NCBI GenBank assembly: GCA_030867875.1
Contig: JAOWCC010001751.1
Coordinates: forward strand, 20,792,026-20,856,025
DNA: 64,000 nt
Reading direction: 5' to 3'
Source of the DNA: Actinernus sp. WN-2022
Taxonomy: Eukaryota; Cnidaria; Anthozoa; Actiniaria; Actinernidae
In this document: positions 57,964 through 64,000 of the stretch, in pieces
Layout of the letters: each line of letters begins with the position of its first letter
Numbering within the stretch: position 1 is the stretch's first letter
Notes under the pieces: model-generated
What the model was told of the DNA's origin: nothing
The model's database searches: none
The model's input: the letters and a program-made list of their open reading frames with translations, nothing else
Made by a program: the position numbers and the translations under genes

Positions 57964-60900
57964 GTCCTCTCCTCTTAGTTACTGTTGTTATTGTCCCATA
58001 AAATTAGCTCCTCTCTTAGTTACTGTTGTTATGTCCCATAAAATTAGCTCCTCTCCTCTTAGTTACTGTTGTTATATCCCATAAAATTAGTTCCTCTCCT
58101 CTTAGTTACTGTTGTTATTGTCCCATAAAATTAGCTCCTCTCTTAGTTACTGTTGTTATGTCCCATAAAATTAGCTCCTCTTCTCTTAGTTACTGTTGTT
58201 ATTGTCCCATAAAATTAGCTCCTCTCCTCTTAGTTACTGTTGTTATATCCCATAAAATTAGCTGCTCTCCTCTTAGTTACTGTTGTTATTGTCCCATAAA
58301 ATTAGCTCCTCTCCTCTTAGTTACTGTTGTTATATCCCATAAAATTAGCTCCTCTCCTCTTAGTTACTGTTGTTATTGTCCCATAAAATTAGCTCCTCTC
58401 TTAGTTACTGTTGTTATGTCCCATAAAATTAGCTCCTCTTCTCTTAGTTACTGTTGTTATTGTCCCATAAAATTAGCTCCTCTCCTCTTAGTTACTGTTG
58501 TTATATCCCATAAAATTAGCTCCTCTCCTCTTAGTTACTGTTGTTATTGTCCCATAAAATTAGCTCCTCTCCTCTTAGTTACTGTTGTTATATCCCATAA
58601 AATTAGCTCCTCTCCTCTTAGTTACTGTTGTTATTGTCCCATAAAATTAGCTCCTCTCTTAGTTACTGTTGTTATGTCCCATAAAATTAGCTCCTCTTCT
58701 CTTAGTTACTGTTGTTATTGTCCCATAAAATTAGCTCCTCTCCTCTTAGTTACTGTTGCTATATCCCATAAAATTAGCTCCTCTCCTCTTATTAGTTACT
58801 GTTGCTATATACCATAAAATTAGCTCCTCTCCTCTTAGTTACTGTTGTTATTGTCCCATAAAATTAGCTCCTCTCCTCTTAGTTACTGTTGTTATATCCC
58901 ATAAAATTAGCTCCTCTCCTCTTAGTTACTGTTGTTATTGTCCCATAAAATTAGCTCCTCTCTTAGTTACTGTTGTTATGTCCCATAAAATTAGCTCCTC
59001 TCCTCTTAGTTACTGTTGTTATTGTCCCATAAAATTAGCTCCTCTCTTAGTTACTGTTGTTATGTCCCATAAAATTAGCTCCTCTCCTCTTAGTTACTGT
59101 TGTTATTGTCCCATAAAATTAGCTCCTCTCTTAGTTACTGTTGTTATGTCCCATAAAATTAGCTCCTCTCCTCTTAGTTACTGTTGTTATATCCCATAAA
59201 ATTAGCTCCTCTCCTCTTAGTTACTGTTGTTATTGTCCCATAAAATTAGCTCCTCTCTTAGTTACTGTTGTTATATCCCATAAAATTAGCTCCTCTCCTA
59301 GTTACTGTTGTTATGTCCCATAAAATTAGCTCCTCTTCTCTTAGTTACTGTTGTTATTGTCCCATAAAATTAGCTCTTCTCTTAGTTACTGTTGTTATGT
59401 CCCATAAAATTAGCTCCTCTCTTAGGTAGTTGTTATTGTCCCATAAAATTAGCTCCTCTCTTCTTAGTTACTGTTGCTATATCCCATAAAATTAGCTCCT
59501 CTCCTCTTAGTTACTGTTGTTATATCCCATAAAATTAGCTCCTCTCCTCTTAGTTACTGTTGTTATTGTCCCATAAAATTAGCTCCTCTCTTAGTTACTG
59601 TTGTTATGTCCCATAAAATTAGCTCCTCTCCTCTTAGTTACTGTTGTTATGTCCCATAAAATTAGCTCCTCTCTTAGGTACTGTTGTTATTGTCCCATAA
59701 AATTAGCTCCTCTCTTCTTAGTTACTGTTGCTATATCCAATAAAATTAGCTCCTCTCCTCTTAGTTACTGTTGTTATTGTCCCATAAAATTAGCTCCTCT
59801 CTTAGTTACTGTTATGTCCCATAAAATTAGCTCCTCTCCTCTTAGTTACTGTTGCTATATCCCATAAAATTAGCTCCTCTCCTCTTATAAGTTACTGTTT
59901 TTATATCCCATAAAATTAGCTCCTCTCCTCTTAGTTACTGTTGTTATTGTCCCATAAAATTAGCTCCTCTCTTAGTTACTGTTGTTATGTCCCATAAAAT
60001 TAGCTCCTCTCCTCTTAGTTACTGTTGTTATGTCCCATAAAATTAGCTCCTCTCTTCTTAGTTACTGTTGCTATATCCCATAAAATTAGCTCCTCTCCTC
60101 TTAGTTACTGTTGTTATTGTCCCATAAAATTAGCTCCTCTCTTAGTTACTGTTGTTATGTCCCATAAAATTAGCTCCTTTGCTCTTAGTTACTGTTGTTA
60201 TGTCCCATAAAATTAGCTCCTCTCTTAGGTACTGTTGTTATTGTCCCATAAAATTAGCTCTTCTCTTCTTAGTTACTGTTGCTATATCCCATAAAATTTG
60301 CTCCTCTCCTCTTAGTTACTGTTGTTATGTCCCATAAAATTAGCTCCTCTCCTCTTAGGTACTGTTGTTATTGTCCCATAAAATTAGCTCCTCTCTTCTT
60401 AGTTACTGTTGCTATATCCCATAAAATTAGCTCCTCTCTTCTTAGTTACTGTTGCTATATCCCATAAATTTAGCTCCTCTCCTCTTAGTTACTGTTGCTA
60501 TATCCCATAAAATTAGCTCCTCACCTCTTAGTTACTGTTGTTATGTCCCATAAAATTAGCTCCTCTCTTAGTTACTGTTGCTATATCCCATAAAATTAGC
60601 TCCTCTCCTCTTATAGTTACTGTTGTTAATTATGTCCCATAAAATTAGCTCCTCACCTCTTAGTTACTGTTGTTAATTATGTCCCATAAAATTAGCTCCT
60701 CTCCTCTTAGTTACTGTTGCTATATCCCATAAAATTAGCTCCTCTCCTCTTTAAGTTACTGTTGCTATATCCCATAAAATTAGCTCCTCTCCTCTTAGTT
60801 ACTGTTGTTAATTATGTCCCATAAAATTAGCTCCTCTCCTCTTAGTTACTCTTGCTATATCCCATAAAATTAGCTCCTCTCTTATATATAGTTACTGTTG

Positions 60901-61105
60901 CTATATCCCATAAAATTAGCTGCTCTTCTCTTAGTTACTGTTGCTATATCCCATAAAATTAGCTCCTCGATCTCTTAGTTATTGTTGCTATATCCCATAA
61001 AATTAGCTCCTCTCCTCTTAGTTACTGTTGCTATATCCCATAAAATTAGCTCCTCTCTTAGTTACTGTTGCTATATATCCCATAAAATTAGCTCCTCTCT
61101 TTGTT
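57964..61105 (+). repeat. Satellite array, block 2
   Basis: About 73 monomers of the same family as block 1. At 58026-58760 they follow a higher-order pattern: dimers of 43+44 bp (87) and 44+40 bp (84) in the order 87-84-87, a period of about 258 bp repeated three times. The right end (60590-61100) is irregular, with insertions such as TTAATTATG and TATATA, as is usual at array edges. Confidence 0.95.
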
Positions 61106-61112
61106 GCCAGGT

Positions 61113-61505
61113 TGAGAATCTTTCCAAGATCTTGTCAAGATCTTACTTATTTCTTGCAAGATCTTGTGCAAAGACCCTGCAGGATCCTGTAGGATGTTAC
61201 AGGATCTTTGCAAAGATCTTAGCAAGATCTTACAGAATCTTTATAAATAATATTGCCAAGACCTACAAGATCTTACAACATCTTACATGATCTTAAGAAA
61301 AAAATGCCTAGATCCTTCAAGATCTTACAGGATCTTTATAAACATTGCCTGATCCTGCAAGATCTTACAGGATCTTTATAAAAAAAATTCTAGATCGACT
61401 GCAAGATCTTACAGGATGTTTATGAAAATTGCCTAGATCATCCTGCAAGATCTTACAGGATCTTAAGAAAGAAATTACCAGATCCTGCAAGATCTTACAG
61501 GATTC
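61113..61505 (+). repeat. GATCTT-rich tandem repeat
   Basis: At least six units of about 50-60 bp with GCAAGATCTTACAGGATCTT and an AT-rich spacer (TATAAA..., GCCTAGATCC). The left part (61113-61260) is degenerate with GCAAGATCTTGC palindromes. It directly follows the satellite. Confidence 0.88.
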
Positions 61506-61509
61506 CATA

Positions 61510-61988
61510 CCAATGATACATATCTTGAGTATTTAAATGCACTCTATATATTTACTGGTAAGATTGCATACTTATAAAAGGATCTTGCACTAAGGATCAG
61601 CATGGCTTGTTCTCATGTCCTCATAAATTCGGTAAATATGAACCTAAAACTTGCCTTGGTTACTAATTTGTGCTTGCTCTTTCATTTCTGGCATCCATAT
61701 TCTTCTATTTTGGCTCCCTTCACTATTTACACCCAAATTGTATACCATAGTTGTCATTATAAACAAAAAATAACACTGACAGTAATTGTTTTAAAACTCT
61801 ATGTATAGTTATAATTAATAGAAACATATTACTATTTCTATAAATAAGTTAAAACTATTCATTTACAAACTGCATATACATGTAGTTTGAATTATATACA
61901 ATACACATATGTAATCCATTTCAAAATTGTTGTATTCTACTAGTTTAAAGTGCCAATGAAATGAAAAAATGGATCCCGTTTTTATTCT
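61510..61988. other. No gene recognised
   Basis: The plus frame at 61602-61808 is unrecognised. Confidence 0.5.
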
Positions 61989-61989
61989 A

Positions 61990-62372
61990 TTTTATAAAAT
62001 TCTAGGTAATTCTCTTATATAGTCATTTTGTGCAAATTAAAATCAATATGGAGAGCGCAAACAATTTTTTTTTCGTATCTAATTCAGGCGGAATTGACAA
62101 AATCTGGCGACAATTTTTATGCCATTAAAGATGTGGTAATCACATGCATGACGTCACAAGGTGTACAGCTCATTTATATTTGTTGCCATAAATACTACAA
62201 AATAAGTGCATTTTTGGCCAGTTTTCAATTTAAATATGTAATACTTTGAGAAACCTTGAAGATGGCCATATTTTTTTTTAGAATCCTTGCAGTCGGGTTT
62301 GTGAATATAAATGCGCAAACCTAGTGACGTCGCGCATGTGATTAGCATATCTTTAATGGCATAAAAATTGTC
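61990..62372. mobile_element. Foldback family M5, copy 2
   Basis: Arms: CAAAATCTGGCGACAATTTTTATGCCATTAAAGAT at the left (about 62098) is mirrored by ATCTTTAATGGCATAAAAATTGTC at the right (about 62349-62372). The core is shared with 42835-43167. ATGACGTCAC and GTGACGTCGCGCATG lie on either side of the core. Confidence 0.78.
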
Positions 62373-62375
62373 TTG

Positions 62376-63170
62376 ATGATTTCGATAAATAAACTAAATT
62401 TGTCTGACTATTTACTAAATAATTATTAAAGTTAATGTTGCCTAAATTAGAAGGTATGACTGCAGCTCTAAAAACCTTGCATTTTATTGGACTCCCTTAT
62501 TACATGGGCCACACGATAAAGAAAGTTACTGTTTAGCGAATTAAAATTACATAGTTGAGATGTATAGTAGCAAAAACTGCATCTCATGGAAAATATAGGA
62601 ATTCCATCACTTTAACTGGACTTCAGTGACTTTTGAGATGAATTTTTTAGAGATCTGTTGCTTAGCGAATCATGTTATCATGCCATATATGTACATGTAT
62701 CTTAGGCTGACACTAGAAAATATTCACAGTAAGATCAGAAACAAGAAATACCTAGAACAGGGCTTTCAAATTAAATCAGAGTAGATGGTTAACATACATG
62801 TAGAAAGGTTGGCTGCCATGTCAGCTAGTGCAATTATAAGCTAGGGTATTAATGTATAGATGATCAGCAGATTCAAATTCAAGTCTGGCAAAAAATAGCT
62901 TTTGCCACAAATTAAAGAAGCTGCCAGAGTCCAGATGGGAGTCACTTATTTTGAATGCCCTGCTAGGAATTCCAAGCCCTTTCTTATTGTAGAAAACTGG
63001 AAATTCCTAGAGAATCTTAAAAACAGTAACTGCAGGTCAGCCAGTCTTTGAATTCCTTGGAATTTCAGGTAATTACATTGAATCTCAAAAAATAAAAATA
63101 AACTTGACTTTGCCATCCATATTAGAACCAAATGTAAAAACAAGAGTTTTATATCATAGATCTGTAGAAC
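62376..63170. other. No gene recognised
   Basis: AT-rich; small frames only. A TTCCAAGAAT/GGAATTCC-rich patch lies at 62965-63070. Confidence 0.5.
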
Positions 63171-63175
63171 TTTAA

Positions 63176-63729
63176 AGGGAGCCTTTGCTGAAAAAACAAT
63201 GTTTGCTCTCCAATGCTCTTTTAATGGTGCCTAAATCTGTTATGGTGTTTGCCGTTAAACTCATTTGAATTTCCCGCACGCTGCCATCTTGAATCATGAT
63301 ATCACAGTGTTGCTTCTATTGTCATAAAACAAATAGCTCCTTTGTTGTGTAACAATAGGGGCAACACTGTGACTTCATAAAATCTAAGATGCATGGCCAC
63401 ATGCAGAAACTCAAATTAGTGTTATGGACAGAAGAATTAATTGGTCCATAAGTGATATCTAGTGCACAATTTGCAGGCAGCACATTAACTTTTTTCCCAA
63501 GACAATCAGCTGGTGGCTAAACAAAAAAATTTTGCAACCTGAGTTTTGAAAGTTTGGTCACCAGGGCAAAAATCTTAGTTTATTGGTGACCAGCTAGCTA
63601 GTAGGTCGCAATGTAATGAGCCCTTAAGCTGGCAGGACAGTCAACTTACAATGTACACAGCAACAGATGTAGAAATACACAGGGAATAATTATTTGAGAG
63701 CGAACATTGTTTTTAAACTGAGGTTCTCT
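63176..63729. mobile_element. 554-bp foldback element at a TTAA target
   Basis: AGGGAGCC...AAAACAATGTTTGCTCTC at the left pairs with GAGAGCGAACATTGTTTTT...GGTTCTCT at the right. TTAA lies on both sides (63172-63175 and 63730-63733). Within it, GGTCACCAGGGCAAA and TTATTGGTGACCAG form an inner inverted pair. 63735-64000 shows no gene. Confidence 0.78.
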
Positions 63730-64000
63730 TTAAACATTTAGCCACTATGAGTTTTTAAATCTGACTACATGTACATAATATATTCTTAAAATAATTATGC
63801 TGAAACTGCTGTCAGAAATACATGTATTAAGTAAAACTGATCTATAATACAAGTACATGTACCTGCATCAGTACAGACTTCCAATTATGGTTTTATATCA
63901 AAAATAATATTTATTCTAAAGGGGCTGTGTCATGGTATTAATGAGCGGCTTTTGTAATGATTTCCTTAACGATCTCCTGACAGGTTTGTAGCATGAAAGG

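Noticed and set aside
58026..59199. Open frames of 263 and 147 codons made of PIKLAPLL...VISHKISSS repeats
   Set aside because: They are translations of the 40/43/44-bp satellite. Dimer lengths of 84 and 87 are multiples of three, so frames stay open without selection.

Overview
The window reads as nuclear DNA of a metazoan, most likely an anthozoan cnidarian such as a stony coral. This is an inference. It rests on low GC content, very low coding density, introns with ordinary GT-AG signals, CR1/L2-like non-LTR retrotransposon remains with (ATT)n tails, a tRNA-derived SINE, dozens of short foldback (MITE-like) elements, and a SWIM zinc-finger fragment of a type common in cnidarian genomes. 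Nothing bacterial, viral or organellar was seen.

Three pieces look like host genes. Gene A (+ strand) has exon 1 at 19340-19665, a 6.5 kb intron, and exon 2 at 26162-26990; the spliced protein is about 384 residues. Gene B (- strand, 34888-32362) is a long open exon of up to 861 codons. Orphan exon C (- strand, 3888-3662) encodes 75 residues and ends in a splice donor. A and B were not recognised as a named family, but they share in the same order an NYHYY motif, a coiled-coil block of the form RE..I..LK.L.AKQEE..., and a C-terminal E[FY]..[LV][LV]GLV motif. The A exon 1 and exon C both start MG, end S[LV]D, and close on the same phase-2 donor GACAG|GTAGGT. I read A and B as diverged paralogs facing each other tail to tail, with C a possible third member. 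Gene B also carries a divergent tandem Trp-centred repeat that A lacks.

The rest is mostly mobile DNA. 0-13 kb: SINE heads, foldback elements, a dead minus-strand LINE (6.6-8.7 kb) carrying a MITE and a SINE, and a SWIM ORF fragment between inverted repeats (10.2-11.0 kb). 13-31 kb: MITEs of several families, some with clean target duplications (AATCAA, AGAGAGATG, TTAA), many inside gene A's intron. 31-44 kb: gene B, minisatellites, hairpins, and a possible relic of a P2X7-type cysteine motif. 44-50 kb: a graveyard of LINE fragments on both strands, one of which shows a precise TTAA insertion of a 459-bp MITE. 50-55 kb: MITEs, a LINE tail and an NcoI-site minisatellite. 55-61 kb: a satellite of 40/43/44-bp monomers in two blocks around a 1.7 kb non-repetitive island, followed by a GATCTT-rich repeat. 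62-64 kb: two more foldback elements.

The long ORFs inside the satellite are by-products of repeat length and are not annotated as genes. Coordinates of mobile elements were read by eye and are accurate to a few bases where a target duplication is given, and to tens of bases otherwise.
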